Below are positions 18,644 to 27,906 of a DNA stretch of 64,000 bases, one piece after another. The stretch comes from Lachnospiraceae bacterium (lineage in GTDB: Bacteria; Bacillota; Clostridia; Lachnospirales; Lachnospiraceae), in assembly GCA_022794265.1 (NCBI GenBank), contig JAAWEK010000013.1, positions 93,757 to 157,756 on the forward strand, written 5' to 3'. The translations under genes were made by a program, and so were the position numbers. The notes beneath the pieces were generated by a model. That model had not been told where the DNA came from. It made no database searches and saw only the letters and a list, made by a program, of their open reading frames with translations. Every line of letters starts with the position of its first letter. The stretch's first letter is position 1.

Positions 18644-19402
18644 ATGACATATCGAATCGCTTTATGCGAAGATGAAGAATTTTACCGGAAAGAACTGGAA
18701 CAAATGTTAAACAGGTATTCAAAGGACAATCAGGATTGTTTTGAACTATATTCCTTTCACAGCGGAGAAGAATTGCTGGACCGGTATTCGGAAGTTTATT
18801 TTAATATTCTGTTTCTCGATGTGGAGATGGAGGAATTATCGGGAATCGGTGTTGCGGAAAAAATCAGGGAACAAGATGAAAATGTAGTGATAATTTTTGT
18901 AACTGCATATGAAGATTTTGCTTTGGAGGCATTTCGTGTATCTGCCTTTCAATATTTAGTGAAACCGGTAAATTATGAAAAACTGAGCCTGATTTTAAAC
19001 CGGGTACTCAATCAAATCAGGGTTAATACTATACATAATGAATTAACGGAACAGTTTATTTCCGTAGATTCGACGGATGGTATCATTCAGCTTAACATAG
19101 ATGATATAAAATATATTGAAAAGATAAAGAACCGGATTGACTACTATACGACACAGGGCATATTTCAAAGCTATGATACGGTAAAATCGCTGGTAAAACG
19201 GTTGAATCCTGTGGATTTTGTACAGATTAATCAGGGAGAAATTGTGAATTGGAAGAAAGTGAAGGATATTTCAGACAGTACAATTTTAGTGGATGATGTG
19301 GAACTGCAGATAAGCCGGAAGAACAAGAAGAAATTGAAGGAAAGATATGACAGGGATGTTATGAAAATGATGGCAAAGAGACTGATGGATAAGATGGATT
19401 GA
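18644..19402 (+). CDS. LytTR-family response regulator
   Basis: A 252-residue AgrA/LytR-type regulator. The receiver domain has the acidic pair at residues 10-11, phosphorylation site D59 in LFLDVEMEELSG, and the conserved lysine in LVKPVN near residue 107. A LytTR DNA-binding domain fills about 145-245 (DDIKYIEKIKN, FVQINQGEIVNWKKV, ISRKNKKKLKERY). The start is ATG 18644 with GGGAG 10 nt upstream; a GTG at 18602 lacks a ribosome-binding site. The kinase gene diverges 133 nt upstream. Possible targets are genes with 21-bp-periodic repeats such as those at 15526. Confidence 0.9.
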   Translation: MTYRIALCEDEEFYRKELEQMLNRYSKDNQDCFELYSFHSGEELLDRYSEVYFNILFLDVEMEELSGIGVAEKIREQDENVVIIFVTAYEDFALEAFRVSAFQYLVKPVNYEKLSLILNRVLNQIRVNTIHNELTEQFISVDSTDGIIQLNIDDIKYIEKIKNRIDYYTTQGIFQSYDTVKSLVKRLNPVDFVQINQGEIVNWKKVKDISDSTILVDDVELQISRKNKKKLKERYDRDVMKMMAKRLMDKMD

Positions 19403-19551
19403 ATATTCAGGCAGAGCTGTTGCAGGACATTGTAAAACTTTGTGTTTTTGCAGCAGGACGCTGCCGCCGGAAATCCGGCAGAACGGTTCCGGGGGTTTCT
19501 GTGCCGGTTGTTCTTTGATTAAACTGCCGGATTTTGTCTGACAAAAAAATG

Positions 19552-19580
19552 TTGACTTACCATGATTTGTATGCTATATT
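19552..19580 (+). promoter_or_regulatory. Promoter of rpmG-secE-nusG
   Basis: TTGACT (19552-19557), a 17-nt spacer, then TATATT (19575-19580). It starts transcription about 90 nt before the rpmG start codon. The preceding stretch from 19403 holds a GC-rich inverted repeat (near 19461-19481) without a T tract and no gene I can support. Confidence 0.75.
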
Positions 19581-19611
19581 AATGAAGCAAAGGAAGAAGT
19601 CTTTTTTTTTT

Positions 19612-19640
19612 GCTTTAAATTCCGGAAACGGATTTAAAGC
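19612..19640 (+). other. GAAA-tetraloop hairpin in the rpmG leader RNA
   Basis: A stem of about 12 bp with one bulged T (left arm 19612-19624, right arm 19629-19640) is closed by the loop GAAA. It sits just after a ten-T run and 36 nt before the start codon. No T tract follows, so it is not a terminator. It may protect the mRNA or bind a protein. Confidence 0.5.
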
Positions 19641-19676
19641 GGCACAAGCTAGAAATTGAAGTGGAGGTGGACTGTT

Positions 19677-19826
19677 GTGCGCGTAAAGATAACATTGGCA
19701 TGTACGGAGTGTAAGCAGCGTAATTATAATATGACGAAGGACAAAAAAACACATCCGGACAGAATGGAAACAAAGAAGTATTGTAAGTTTTGCAGGTCTC
19801 ACACATTACACAAGGAAACAAAGTAG
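19677..19826 (+). CDS. rpmG: 50S ribosomal protein L33
   Basis: A 49-residue protein starting at GTG 19677, with GTGGAGGTGG upstream. It begins [17 protein letters not shown] and ends [14 protein letters not shown]. The two CxxC pairs (TECKQ region as C-x-x-C-variant and YCKFC) indicate the zinc-binding form of L33. It precedes secE and nusG, the standard order in Firmicutes. Confidence 0.95.
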   Translation: MRVKITLACTECKQRNYNMTKDKKTHPDRMETKKYCKFCRSHTLHKETK

Positions 19827-19853
19827 TCAGGTTTGATTAGGAAAGAGGTAACT

Positions 19854-20063
19854 ATGGGAGAAGCTAATTCAAAAGTAGCAGACAAAGCTCCGAAGACGAG
19901 CTGGTTCAAGGGCCTTAAATCTGAATTCAAAAAGATCATCTGGCCTGACAACGGTTCAATTGCCAGACAGACAACGGCAGTAGTTGTTATTTCTGTATTT
20001 TTAGGTGCGATAATCAAGGTTCTGGATATGCTCATTCAATTGGGTCTTGATTGGATAGTCTAG
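19854..20063 (+). CDS. secE: Preprotein translocase subunit SecE
   Basis: A 69-residue single-pass membrane subunit of the SecYEG translocon. It has the amphipathic helix WFKGLKSEFKKIIWPD (conserved K..WP) and one C-terminal membrane segment (AVVVISVFLGAIIKVLDMLIQ). ATG 19854 follows AGAGG; an in-frame TTG at 19833 is less likely. Confidence 0.94.
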   Translation: MGEANSKVADKAPKTSWFKGLKSEFKKIIWPDNGSIARQTTAVVVISVFLGAIIKVLDMLIQLGLDWIV

Positions 20064-20082
20064 AAGGAGAAAAGGTGATTGT

Positions 20083-20598
20083 ATGTCAGAAGCAAATTGG
20101 TATGTAGTTCATACTTATTCCGGCTATGAGAATAAGGTTAAGGCTAATATTGAAAAGACAATTGAAAACAGAAAGCTTCAGGACCAGATTTTAGAGGTTG
20201 CAGTTCCGATGCAGGATGTAGTCGAGGTTAAGAACGGTTCGAAAAAGCAGGTTTCCAAGAAACTGTTTCCGGGATATGTTCTTATCAACATGATTATGAA
20301 TGATGATACCTGGTATGTCGTTCGGAATACAAGAGGTGTCACTGGATTTGTGGGTCCGGGATCAAAACCGGTTCCGCTTACGGAAGCTGAGATGAAACCA
20401 CTTGGAATCAAGGTTGACGAAGTAGTGGTTGATTTTGATTTGGGCGATACGGTTACTGTAACAAGCGGCGTTTGGGAAAACACTATAGGCGTTATAAAAC
20501 GTATAGATCATCACAAACAAATTGTTACAATCAATGTTGACATGTTTGGCCGTGAAACACCGGTAGAGATAAGTTTCACAGACGTAAAAAAGATGTAA
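20083..20598 (+). CDS. nusG: Transcription termination/antitermination protein NusG
   Basis: A 171-residue protein with the N-terminal NGN domain (WYVVHTYSGYENKVKANIE, VKNGSKKQVSKKLFPGYVLI) and the C-terminal KOW domain (VTSGVWENTIGVIKRID). It binds RNA polymerase and couples it to ribosomes or Rho. It lies 19 nt after secE. Confidence 0.97.
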   Translation: MSEANWYVVHTYSGYENKVKANIEKTIENRKLQDQILEVAVPMQDVVEVKNGSKKQVSKKLFPGYVLINMIMNDDTWYVVRNTRGVTGFVGPGSKPVPLTEAEMKPLGIKVDEVVVDFDLGDTVTVTSGVWENTIGVIKRIDHHKQIVTINVDMFGRETPVEISFTDVKKM

Positions 20599-20628
20599 AA
20601 GTTGAATATCTGCTTATTGCAGAAGGAC

Positions 20629-20690
20629 GTGGGAGGATAAGCCTTTCGAAATCCAATATGATTTTGGATGATTTCTTCCGATAATACCAC
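20629..20690 (+). promoter_or_regulatory. Putative ribosomal protein L1 binding site (23S rRNA mimic) before rplK
   Basis: GTGGGAGGA (20629-20637) pairs across an internal hairpin (ATCCAA/TTGGAT, 20651-20669) with CTTCCGATAATACCAC (20675-20690). The 23S rRNA L1 site has GGUGGGAGG facing AAAUACCACC with the same internal-loop arrangement. The element ends 6 nt before the AGGAGG of rplK, so bound L1 would block translation. Confidence 0.75.
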
Positions 20691-20709
20691 AATATTAGGA
20701 GGTGCCATA

Positions 20710-21135
20710 ATGGCTAAGAAAGTAGAAGGATATATTAAGTTACAGATTGCAGCTGGTAAGGCAACACCAGCACCACCAGTTGGTCCTGCACTTGGACAGC
20801 ATGGTGTTAACATCGTACAGTTTACAAAGGAATTTAATGCAAGAACAGCAGACCAGGAAGGAATGATTATTCCGGTAGTCATTACTGTTTATTCGGACAG
20901 AAGCTTCAGCTTCATTACCAAAACACCACCTGCGGCAGTATTGTTAAAGAAAGCCTGCAAGATTCAGTCAGGTTCAGGCGTTCCGAATAAGAATAAAGTT
21001 GCTTCCATTACAAAGGCAGAGATTCAGAAGATTGCTGAACTTAAGATGCCGGATTTGAATGCTGCTTCTGTTGAGGCTGCCATGAGCATGATATCAGGTA
21101 CGGCCAGAAGTATGGGAATCACGGTAGTTGATTAA
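20710..21135 (+). CDS. rplK: 50S ribosomal protein L11
   Basis: A 141-residue protein: [31 protein letters not shown] at the N-terminus and the rRNA-binding C-terminal domain with [20 protein letters not shown]. It belongs to the GTPase-associated centre. ATG 20710 is chosen because AGGAGG sits 7 nt upstream; an open frame extends earlier, into the L1-type leader. Confidence 0.97.
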   Translation: MAKKVEGYIKLQIAAGKATPAPPVGPALGQHGVNIVQFTKEFNARTADQEGMIIPVVITVYSDRSFSFITKTPPAAVLLKKACKIQSGSGVPNKNKVASITKAEIQKIAELKMPDLNAASVEAAMSMISGTARSMGITVVD

Positions 21136-21157
21136 TTCTTTTTTGTAAATTATAAAA

Positions 21158-21186
21158 AGTGGGAGGAGTCTTCCGCTAATACCACT
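21158..21186 (+). promoter_or_regulatory. Second putative L1 binding site, before rplA
   Basis: AGTGGGAGGA (21158-21167) faces TTCCGCTAATACCACT (21171-21186). The sequence is almost the same as the site before rplK but shorter, without the extra internal hairpin. It abuts the AGGAGG of rplA. Two copies of the same mimic within one operon indicate L1 autoregulation at both cistrons. Confidence 0.75.
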
Positions 21187-21200
21187 AGGAGGTTTTTAGA

Positions 21201-21896
21201 ATGAAACGAGGAAAGAAATATGTAGAAGCAGCAAAGGCAATTGACCGTGCTACTTTATATGATACAGCAGATGCGGTGGCTTTGGTTAAAAAGTCAGCAG
21301 TTGCTAAATTTGATGAGACAATTGAAGCTCATATCAGAACAGGATGTGACGGACGTCATGCAGACCAGCAGATTCGTGGTGCGGTTGTACTGCCTCACGG
21401 AACAGGTAAGAAGGTAAGGGTTCTTGTATTTGCAAAAGGAGCTAAAGCTGATGAAGCAACAGCAGCAGGTGCGGAATTTGTCGGCGGTGAGGAATTAATA
21501 CCAAAGATTCAGAATGAAAACTGGTTTGAATTTGATGTTGTTGTAGCCACACCGGACATGATGGGTGTTGTGGGCCGTCTGGGACGTGTACTCGGACCAA
21601 AGGGCTTAATGCCAAATCCAAAGGCTGGAACGGTTACAATGGATGTTGCAAAAGCTGTTGCTGATATTAAAGCAGGTAAGATTGAATACAGACTTGACAA
21701 AACAAACATTATCCATGTGCCAATTGGAAAAGCTTCATTTACTGAAGAGCAGTTAGCGGACAACTTCCAGACACTTATGAATGCAATCAATAAGGCAAAA
21801 CCTAACTCATTAAAGGGCCAGTATTTAAGAAGCGTTACGCTTACCTCTACCATGGGTCCTGGCGTGAAGTTAAATGTTGCCAAACTGGCGAATTAA
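21201..21896 (+). CDS. rplA: 50S ribosomal protein L1
   Basis: A 231-residue primary rRNA-binding protein of the L1 stalk. Conserved segments include [47 protein letters not shown] and LNVAKLAN. It is probably also the translational repressor of this operon through the two rRNA-like leaders. Confidence 0.97.
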   Translation: MKRGKKYVEAAKAIDRATLYDTADAVALVKKSAVAKFDETIEAHIRTGCDGRHADQQIRGAVVLPHGTGKKVRVLVFAKGAKADEATAAGAEFVGGEELIPKIQNENWFEFDVVVATPDMMGVVGRLGRVLGPKGLMPNPKAGTVTMDVAKAVADIKAGKIEYRLDKTNIIHVPIGKASFTEEQLADNFQTLMNAINKAKPNSLKGQYLRSVTLTSTMGPGVKLNVAKLAN

Positions 21897-21937
21897 TCAT
21901 CAGTCATTGGGAATATTTTAAATTTGCTAAAAAGTGA

Positions 21938-21967
21938 TTGACAATATATCTATGGATATGCTAGAAT
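21938..21967 (+). promoter_or_regulatory. Promoter of rplJ-rplL
   Basis: TTGACA (21938-21943), an 18-nt spacer, then TAGAAT (21962-21967), just upstream of the L10 leader. Confidence 0.75.
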
Positions 21968-21984
21968 GCATATCGTGTAAAAAA

Positions 21985-22085
21985 GCCGAAGACAGCAGGT
22001 GCATTTGCTTAAATCATTGCCTGCCGAGGATAATTCAAAACATGAATATATGCCTCTCTGTCTGAACGGATGGAGAGGCTTTTTA
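21985..22085 (+). ncRNA. Ribosomal protein L10 leader with attenuator hairpin
   Basis: The RNA begins with GCCGAAGACAGCAGG, whose GCAGG pairs with CCTGC at 22020-22024 around the L10-L12 binding elements. It ends in a terminator-like hairpin (GCCTCTC 22052-22058 with GAGAGGC 22073-22079 and five Ts). This is the usual architecture and position of the L10 leader, which lets excess L10(L12)4 attenuate rplJL. Confidence 0.85.
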
Positions 22086-22160
22086 ATATCAGGATATTAG
22101 AATCCTGCCATATATCTGTGTTTTTTCGGCAACACTACTAATATAAGGAGGCAACAAGTC

Positions 22161-22655
22161 ATGGCTAAGGTAGAAGTGAAACAACCTATCGTTGATGAAA
22201 TTTCTGAATTACTTAATGGTGCTAAATCTGCTGTTTTAGTAGACTACCGTGGTCTTACTGTTGAACAGGATACAACTCTTCGTAAGCAGTTAAGAGAAGC
22301 CGGTGTCGTATATAAGGTTTACAAAAACACTATGATTAATTTTGCTGTTAAGGGTACGGAATTCGAAGAATTAGGAAAGCATTTGGAAGGACCTACAGCG
22401 ATAGCAATATCAAAAGAAGATGCTACGGCTCCTGCAAGAGTTTTGTATGAATTCTCTAAGGGTGCGGAAGCGCTTGAACTGAAAGCCGGTGTGGTAGAAG
22501 GCACTTACTATGATGCTGATGGAATCAAGGTTATTGCTACCATTCCTTCAAGAGAAGTGCTTATTTCCAAATTACTTGGAAGTATACAGTCACCGATTGC
22601 AAACTTTGCTCGTGTTATTAAGCAGATTGCTGAAAAAGACGAAACAGTTGCATAA
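22161..22655 (+). CDS. rplJ: 50S ribosomal protein L10
   Basis: A 164-residue stalk base protein: VLVDYRGLTVEQDTTLRKQLREAGVVYKVYKNTM at the N-terminal rRNA-binding domain, and a C-terminal helix that carries L7/L12 dimers. It is regulated by the leader directly upstream. Confidence 0.97.
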   Translation: MAKVEVKQPIVDEISELLNGAKSAVLVDYRGLTVEQDTTLRKQLREAGVVYKVYKNTMINFAVKGTEFEELGKHLEGPTAIAISKEDATAPARVLYEFSKGAEALELKAGVVEGTYYDADGIKVIATIPSREVLISKLLGSIQSPIANFARVIKQIAEKDETVA

Positions 22656-22737
22656 TGAAAGAAATTACTAATAAATAAACCAGCCCTTCTATCAATGGAT
22701 GGAATGGGAAAAAATGTAAAAATGGAGGATATTAAAG

Positions 22738-23103
22738 ATGACAACTCAGGAAATAATTGATGTAATCAAAGGTATGACAGTTTTAGAATTAAACGATTTA
22801 GTTAAAGCTTGTGAGGAAGAATTCGGTGTTTCTGCAGCAGCAGGAGTTGTAGTTGCAGCAGCAGGTGCAGGTGCGGCAGCAGCTGATGAGAAGTCTGAAT
22901 TTGATGTTGAGTTAACATCATTTGGTGAGAAGAAGATGGATGTAATCAAGCTTGCCAAGACAGTATTAGGCTTAGGCTTAAAGGAAGCTAAGGAAGTTGT
23001 TGAGTCAGCTCCAAAGGTTATCAAAGAAGCTGCTTCTAAAGAAGAAGCTGAAGAACTTAAGGCTAAGTTCGAAGAAGCTGGAGCTACTATTACATTAAAG
23101 TAA
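22738..23103 (+). CDS. rplL: 50S ribosomal protein L7/L12
   Basis: A 121-residue stalk protein with an N-terminal dimerisation part, an Ala/Gly-rich hinge (about residues 36-53) and a C-terminal factor-binding domain ([30 protein letters not shown]). AT-GGAGG precedes ATG 22738. Confidence 0.97.
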   Translation: MTTQEIIDVIKGMTVLELNDLVKACEEEFGVSAAAGVVVAAAGAGAAAADEKSEFDVELTSFGEKKMDVIKLAKTVLGLGLKEAKEVVESAPKVIKEAASKEEAEELKAKFEEAGATITLK

Positions 23104-23124
23104 TCCTTATGAAATTGGTAGTGA

Positions 23125-23158
23125 GGGATTTGCCGGGACAACCGGCAAATCCCTTTTT
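23125..23158 (+). terminator. Rho-independent terminator after rplL
   Basis: A perfect 12-bp stem (GGGATTTGCCGG at 23125-23136 with CCGGCAAATCCC at 23142-23153), loop GACAA, then five Ts. It ends the rplJL unit, so rpoBC rely on their own promoter. Confidence 0.93.
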
Positions 23159-23253
23159 AAATTAAACTAACTGATATATATTCTGATAAATATTAAAATA
23201 TGAACAGGTGTTTTGATAAAAATGGATGAAAAGTAAAATAGGGTATTATTATA

Positions 23254-23281
23254 TTGTTTAATTGACATTTTATGATATAGT
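23254..23281 (+). promoter_or_regulatory. Possible promoter of the orphan gene at 23373
   Basis: TTGTTT (23254-23259), a 16-nt spacer, then TATAGT (23276-23281). A TTGACA at 23262 has no good partner -10. The intergenic stretch 23159-23372 is otherwise AT-rich and shows nothing else. Confidence 0.4.
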
Positions 23282-23372
23282 GTAAGCAATAAATGAATAT
23301 ATATATGAAATAGGGGAATATTTAAAACAATGATAAGAATATTATGAAGAATATAAAAAGAGGTGAGAAGCA

Positions 23373-23819
23373 ATGGAAAAATTCATGATGGTTGATAAAT
23401 TAGGGATGTTGGAAATTGAGACTGTATTAGTGGAAATGAATGAACCGGTTTTTTTTGTATGTAAAAACGAAAAAAAAGAGTTGTTTTTATGTTCGTGCTG
23501 CCAGGCAAACAAAAATGGCAAAAAATGGTTGATAACAAGGACGTCGCCGGATATAGTTGTTAAAATATTAAAAGATGAGATTACATTAAGGGAAGCATTT
23601 TTAGAGTTTGAAGATATACAGGTTTCGGTGTGTTCATTTGATGGTGATATAAAAATTGCAGAACATGATTCTGTGGATTGGGATTATGAAAACAGTATTC
23701 TTCTTCCCGACAAAGGAGAATATATGGATGTGGAAGAAGATGAATTTTTGGAAGAGATATCATATTATGAAGGAAAGAAAGTTGAAGCATATAAGAATAT
23801 AAAATTGGAAATTGATTAA
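23373..23819 (+). CDS. Hypothetical protein between rplL and rpoB
   Basis: A 148-residue soluble acidic protein that I do not assign to a family. It starts at ATG 23373 with AGAGGTGAG upstream. It contains a cysteine-rich patch (FLCSCCQANKNGKKWLITRT) around residues 36-55 and an acidic C-terminal third (MDVEEDEFLEEISYYEGK). It has its own possible promoter and a strong terminator 1 nt after the stop, so it is an independent unit inserted between two core operons. Confidence 0.7.
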   Translation: MEKFMMVDKLGMLEIETVLVEMNEPVFFVCKNEKKELFLCSCCQANKNGKKWLITRTSPDIVVKILKDEITLREAFLEFEDIQVSVCSFDGDIKIAEHDSVDWDYENSILLPDKGEYMDVEEDEFLEEISYYEGKKVEAYKNIKLEID

Positions 23820-23820
23820 A

Positions 23821-23847
23821 GAACCCCTTACGGCAGGGGTTCTTTTT
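23821..23847 (+). terminator. Rho-independent terminator
   Basis: GAACCCC (23821-23827) pairs with GGGGTTC (23836-23842), followed by five Ts, directly after the preceding stop codon. Confidence 0.88.
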
Positions 23848-23882
23848 CAGTGAAAAATTATTACAATAAATCCAAATTTTTC

Positions 23883-23911
23883 TTGACATAAAATTTGCAA
23901 AATGGTACAAT
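23883..23911 (+). promoter_or_regulatory. Promoter of rpoB-rpoC
   Basis: TTGACA (23883-23888), a 17-nt spacer, then TACAAT (23906-23911), a near-consensus housekeeping promoter. The leader is about 105 nt. Confidence 0.85.
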
Positions 23912-24024
23912 GGACAATGCACTATTGTGTGAGATAGGTGAATTGTGCCTAAAAACAGATACCTTTGGGAATGGGGAAATCCTGCCCCATTCTTAATATA
24001 TTATGATGCAAGGGGTGAATGTCG

Positions 24025-27000
24025 ATGGAGCAAAACAGAATGCGTCCGGTTAAATCAGGAAAAAGTGTTAGAATGAGCTATTCGAGACAGAAAGAGGTTC
24101 TCGGGATGCCTAACCTTATTGAAATCCAAAAGGATTCCTACCACTGGTTTTTGACTGACGGACTGAAAGAAGTGTTTAACGACATCTCACCAATTGAAGA
24201 CTTTACAGAGCATTTGAGCTTGGAGTTCGTAGATTTTCAGTTGTGTGAAGATGAAGCAAAGTATTCTATTGAGGAATGCAAGGAAAGAGATGCAACTTAC
24301 GCTGCGCCGCTGAAGGTAAAGGTGAGACTCAATAAAAAAGAAACCGGAGAAATCAGTGAACATGAGATATTCATGGGTGATTTGCCATTGATGACCGCTA
24401 CTGGTACATTCGTGATTAACGGCGCCGAGCGTGTAATCGTTAGTCAGTTAGTTCGTTCCCCTGGCATCTATTATGGTATAGCACATGATAAGATCGGTAA
24501 AGAATTATACTCATGCACGGTAATTCCTAACAGAGGAGCATGGCTGGAATATGAAACGGATTCCAATGATGTATTTTATGTTCGGGTGGATAGGACAAGA
24601 AAAGTTCCGGTTACGGTATTGATTCGTGCATTGGGATATGGAACAAATGCTGAAATTATTGATTTGTTTGGAGAAGAGCCGAAGATTTTGGCGAGTTTTG
24701 CGAAAGACACTTCTGATAACTATCAGGATGGTCTTTTGGAATTATATAAAAAAATCCGACCAGGCGAGCCGTTAGCTGTTGAAAGCGCGGAAAGCCTTAT
24801 TTCCAGTATGTTTTTTGATGCCAGACGTTATGACCTGGCGAAGGTGGGACGTTATAAATTTAATAAGAAGCTTGCACTTAAAAACAGAATAAAAAATCAG
24901 ATACTGGCGGAATCCGTAGTTGATGCAGAGACCGGCGAAATACTTGCGGAAGCAGGCACTAAAATAACCGAAGAACTGGCAACAGCGATTCAAAATGCGG
25001 CAGTACCTTTCGTATGGATTCAGACGGAAGAAAGAAATGTAAAAGTCATCTCTAATATGATGGTTGACATCAGTTCCTATGTGGATTTTGACTGTAGGGA
25101 TTTAGGGATAACGGAACTGGTATTTTATCCGGTATTATCACAGATTCTGGCTGAGAATACGGAGGAAGAAGATTTAAAGACAGCGATTAAAAAGAATATT
25201 GCCGAACTGATTCCGAAACATATAACAAAGGAAGATATTATTGCTTCCATTAACTATAATATGCATCTGGAAGCTGGCATTGGTAATTCCGATGATATTG
25301 ACCACTTAGGCAACAGACGTATCCGTGCGGTAGGTGAATTATTGCAGAATCAGTACAGAATTGGCTTATCCAGAATGGAGCGAGTAGTTCGTGAACGAAT
25401 GACCACTCAGGATATGTCGGATGTATCTCCGCAGGGGCTGATCAACATTAAACCAGTAACGGCGGCGGTGAAGGAGTTTTTCGGAAGTTCCCAGCTGTCC
25501 CAGTTTATGGATCAGAATAATCCGTTGGGTGAGTTGACGCATAAGAGGCGTTTATCTGCATTGGGACCAGGCGGTCTGTCCAGAGACAGAGCCGGATTTG
25601 AGGTCCGGGATGTACATTATTCCCACTATGGAAGAATGTGTCCGATTGAAACCCCGGAAGGTCCGAACATCGGTCTGATTAATTCACTGGCTACCTATGC
25701 AAGAATTAATGAATACGGATTTATTGAAGCACCGTATCGTGTGGTAGATAAGACCATTGACCCAAAGAATCCTGTTGTTACCGATGAAATCTGGTATTTA
25801 ACAGCAGATGAAGAGGATAATTATATTGTTGCTCAGGCAAACGAGCCATTGGACGAAGAGGGACATTTTGTAAATGCCAATGTATCCGGCCGTTACAAAG
25901 AAGAAACTTCCGAATTCCAGAGACAGAATGTTGATCTGATGGACGTTTCACCGAAGATGGTATTCTCAGTAGCAACATCCATGATCCCGTTCCTGGAAAA
26001 TGATGATGCAAACCGTGCACTTATGGGTTCCAACATGCAGCGTCAGGCTGTGCCGCTTCTGACTACAGAAGCACCTGTGGTGGGTACCGGTATTGAGCAT
26101 AAAGCTGCGGTGGATTCTGGTGTATGCGTATGTGCGAAAAAAGCGGGTGTGGTGGAACGTTCCACATCAAAAGAAATATCCATCCGTTATGATGACGATA
26201 AACAGTTAGAGACTTATAAATTGATTAAGTTTGCAAGAAGTAACCAGAGTAACTGTTATAACCAGAAACCTATCGTATTTAAAGGCGAGCATGTGGAAGC
26301 CGGACAGGTGATTGCAGACGGAGCATCTACTTCAAACGGAGAGATTGCCCTGGGTAAGAATCCATTAATCGGATTTATGACCTGGGAAGGTTATAACTAT
26401 GAAGATGCGGTACTTTTAAGTGAAAAACTTGTTCAGAATGATGTATATACTTCAGTTCATATTGAAGAATACGAAGCGGAATCCAGAGATACCAAACTTG
26501 GACCGGAAGAGATAACCAGAGATGTTCCGGGGGTAGGCGACGATGCCCTTAAGAATCTGGATGAGAGAGGAATCATCCGAATCGGTGCGGAAGTAAGAGC
26601 CGGAGATATTTTGGTGGGAAAGGTTACTCCGAAGGGAGAAACCGAACTGACAGCCGAAGAGAGACTGTTAAGAGCTATATTTGGTGAAAAAGCCAGAGAA
26701 GTCAGAGATACATCACTGAAAGTTCCTCACGGTGAATATGGTATCGTTGTGGATGCCAAGGTATTTACAAGGGAAAACGGTGACGAACTGGCCCCAGGTG
26801 TAAATCAGACCGTCCGTATCTATATTGCCCAGAAGAGAAAGATTTCTGTGGGTGATAAGATGGCCGGCCGTCACGGTAACAAGGGTGTGGTTTCCCGCGT
26901 GTTGCCAGTAGAAGATATGCCGTTTCTACCGAATGGTCGTCCGCTGGATATTGTTCTGAACCCGTTGGGCGTGCCTTCCCGTATGAATATCGGACAGGTG

Positions 27001-27891
27001 TTGGAAATTCACTTAAGTCTTGCTGCAAAAGCCCTTGGATTTAATGTGGCGACCCCTGTATTTGACGGCGCAAAGGAAAATGACATTATGGATACCCTGG
27101 ATTTGGCGAACGATTATGTCAATACACCATGGGAAGAATTTGAAGAAAAGTATAAAGATATTTTGAATCCTGAGATTATGCAGTATCTGTCAGACAACAG
27201 AGAACATAGAAAAGAGTGGGCAGGCGTACCAATTACCAGAGACGGAAAAGTTCAGCTCAGGGACGGTCGTACCGGTGAATTTTTTGACGGCAAAGTTACC
27301 ATTGGACATATGCACTACTTAAAGCTTCATCATTTGGTTGATGATAAGATTCATGCACGTTCCACAGGCCCTTACTCACTGGTTACCCAGCAGCCGCTGG
27401 GCGGTAAAGCGCAGTTCGGTGGTCAGAGATTCGGCGAAATGGAAGTATGGGCGTTGGAGGCATATGGTGCTTCTTATACGTTGCAGGAGATTCTGACGGT
27501 TAAATCCGATGACGTGGTGGGTCGTGTGAAGACCTATGAAGCTATTATAAAAGGACGTAATATACCGGAACCGGGTATACCGGAATCCTTTAAGGTATTG
27601 TTAAAGGAACTGCAGTCTCTGGCACTGGATGTAAAAGTACTTCGGGAAGACAATACCGAAGTTGACATGAAGGAAAATATTGATGAAGCAACTATTTCAT
27701 ATAATTCCGTAATGTCAGAAGATAAGAATTATAACCAGAACAATAATGAAGATTTTGGAAAACTTGGATATCAGACACAGCAGATTTCAGAGGACGGATT
27801 CGAAGATGTAGCACCGGAAGAAGATTTGGACGGTGAATTTGAGGAAGAATTAATCTTGGATGAATCCTATGATGATTCAATTGAAGAATAG
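24025..27891 (+). CDS. rpoB: DNA-directed RNA polymerase beta subunit
   Basis: About 1288 residues. The rifampicin-binding region reads [29 protein letters not shown] with the wild-type residues at the usual resistance positions (D, H and S). Later blocks include [21 protein letters not shown] and the C-terminal [19 protein letters not shown] prefer ATG 24025 to ATG 24019, because the AAGGGGTGA ribosome-binding site ends just before the first ATG. The acidic C-terminal tail ([16 protein letters not shown]) is of the type seen in Clostridia. Confidence 0.97.
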   Translation: MEQNRMRPVKSGKSVRMSYSRQKEVLGMPNLIEIQKDSYHWFLTDGLKEVFNDISPIEDFTEHLSLEFVDFQLCEDEAKYSIEECKERDATYAAPLKVKVRLNKKETGEISEHEIFMGDLPLMTATGTFVINGAERVIVSQLVRSPGIYYGIAHDKIGKELYSCTVIPNRGAWLEYETDSNDVFYVRVDRTRKVPVTVLIRALGYGTNAEIIDLFGEEPKILASFAKDTSDNYQDGLLELYKKIRPGEPLAVESAESLISSMFFDARRYDLAKVGRYKFNKKLALKNRIKNQILAESVVDAETGEILAEAGTKITEELATAIQNAAVPFVWIQTEERNVKVISNMMVDISSYVDFDCRDLGITELVFYPVLSQILAENTEEEDLKTAIKKNIAELIPKHITKEDIIASINYNMHLEAGIGNSDDIDHLGNRRIRAVGELLQNQYRIGLSRMERVVRERMTTQDMSDVSPQGLINIKPVTAAVKEFFGSSQLSQFMDQNNPLGELTHKRRLSALGPGGLSRDRAGFEVRDVHYSHYGRMCPIETPEGPNIGLINSLATYARINEYGFIEAPYRVVDKTIDPKNPVVTDEIWYLTADEEDNYIVAQANEPLDEEGHFVNANVSGRYKEETSEFQRQNVDLMDVSPKMVFSVATSMIPFLENDDANRALMGSNMQRQAVPLLTTEAPVVGTGIEHKAAVDSGVCVCAKKAGVVERSTSKEISIRYDDDKQLETYKLIKFARSNQSNCYNQKPIVFKGEHVEAGQVIADGASTSNGEIALGKNPLIGFMTWEGYNYEDAVLLSEKLVQNDVYTSVHIEEYEAESRDTKLGPEEITRDVPGVGDDALKNLDERGIIRIGAEVRAGDILVGKVTPKGETELTAEERLLRAIFGEKAREVRDTSLKVPHGEYGIVVDAKVFTRENGDELAPGVNQTVRIYIAQKRKISVGDKMAGRHGNKGVVSRVLPVEDMPFLPNGRPLDIVLNPLGVPSRMNIGQVLEIHLSLAAKALGFNVATPVFDGAKENDIMDTLDLANDYVNTPWEEFEEKYKDILNPEIMQYLSDNREHRKEWAGVPITRDGKVQLRDGRTGEFFDGKVTIGHMHYLKLHHLVDDKIHARSTGPYSLVTQQPLGGKAQFGGQRFGEMEVWALEAYGASYTLQEILTVKSDDVVGRVKTYEAIIKGRNIPEPGIPESFKVLLKELQSLALDVKVLREDNTEVDMKENIDEATISYNSVMSEDKNYNQNNNEDFGKLGYQTQQISEDGFEDVAPEEDLDGEFEEELILDESYDDSIEE

Positions 27892-27906
27892 AAGGGAGTG
27901 TCTTGG

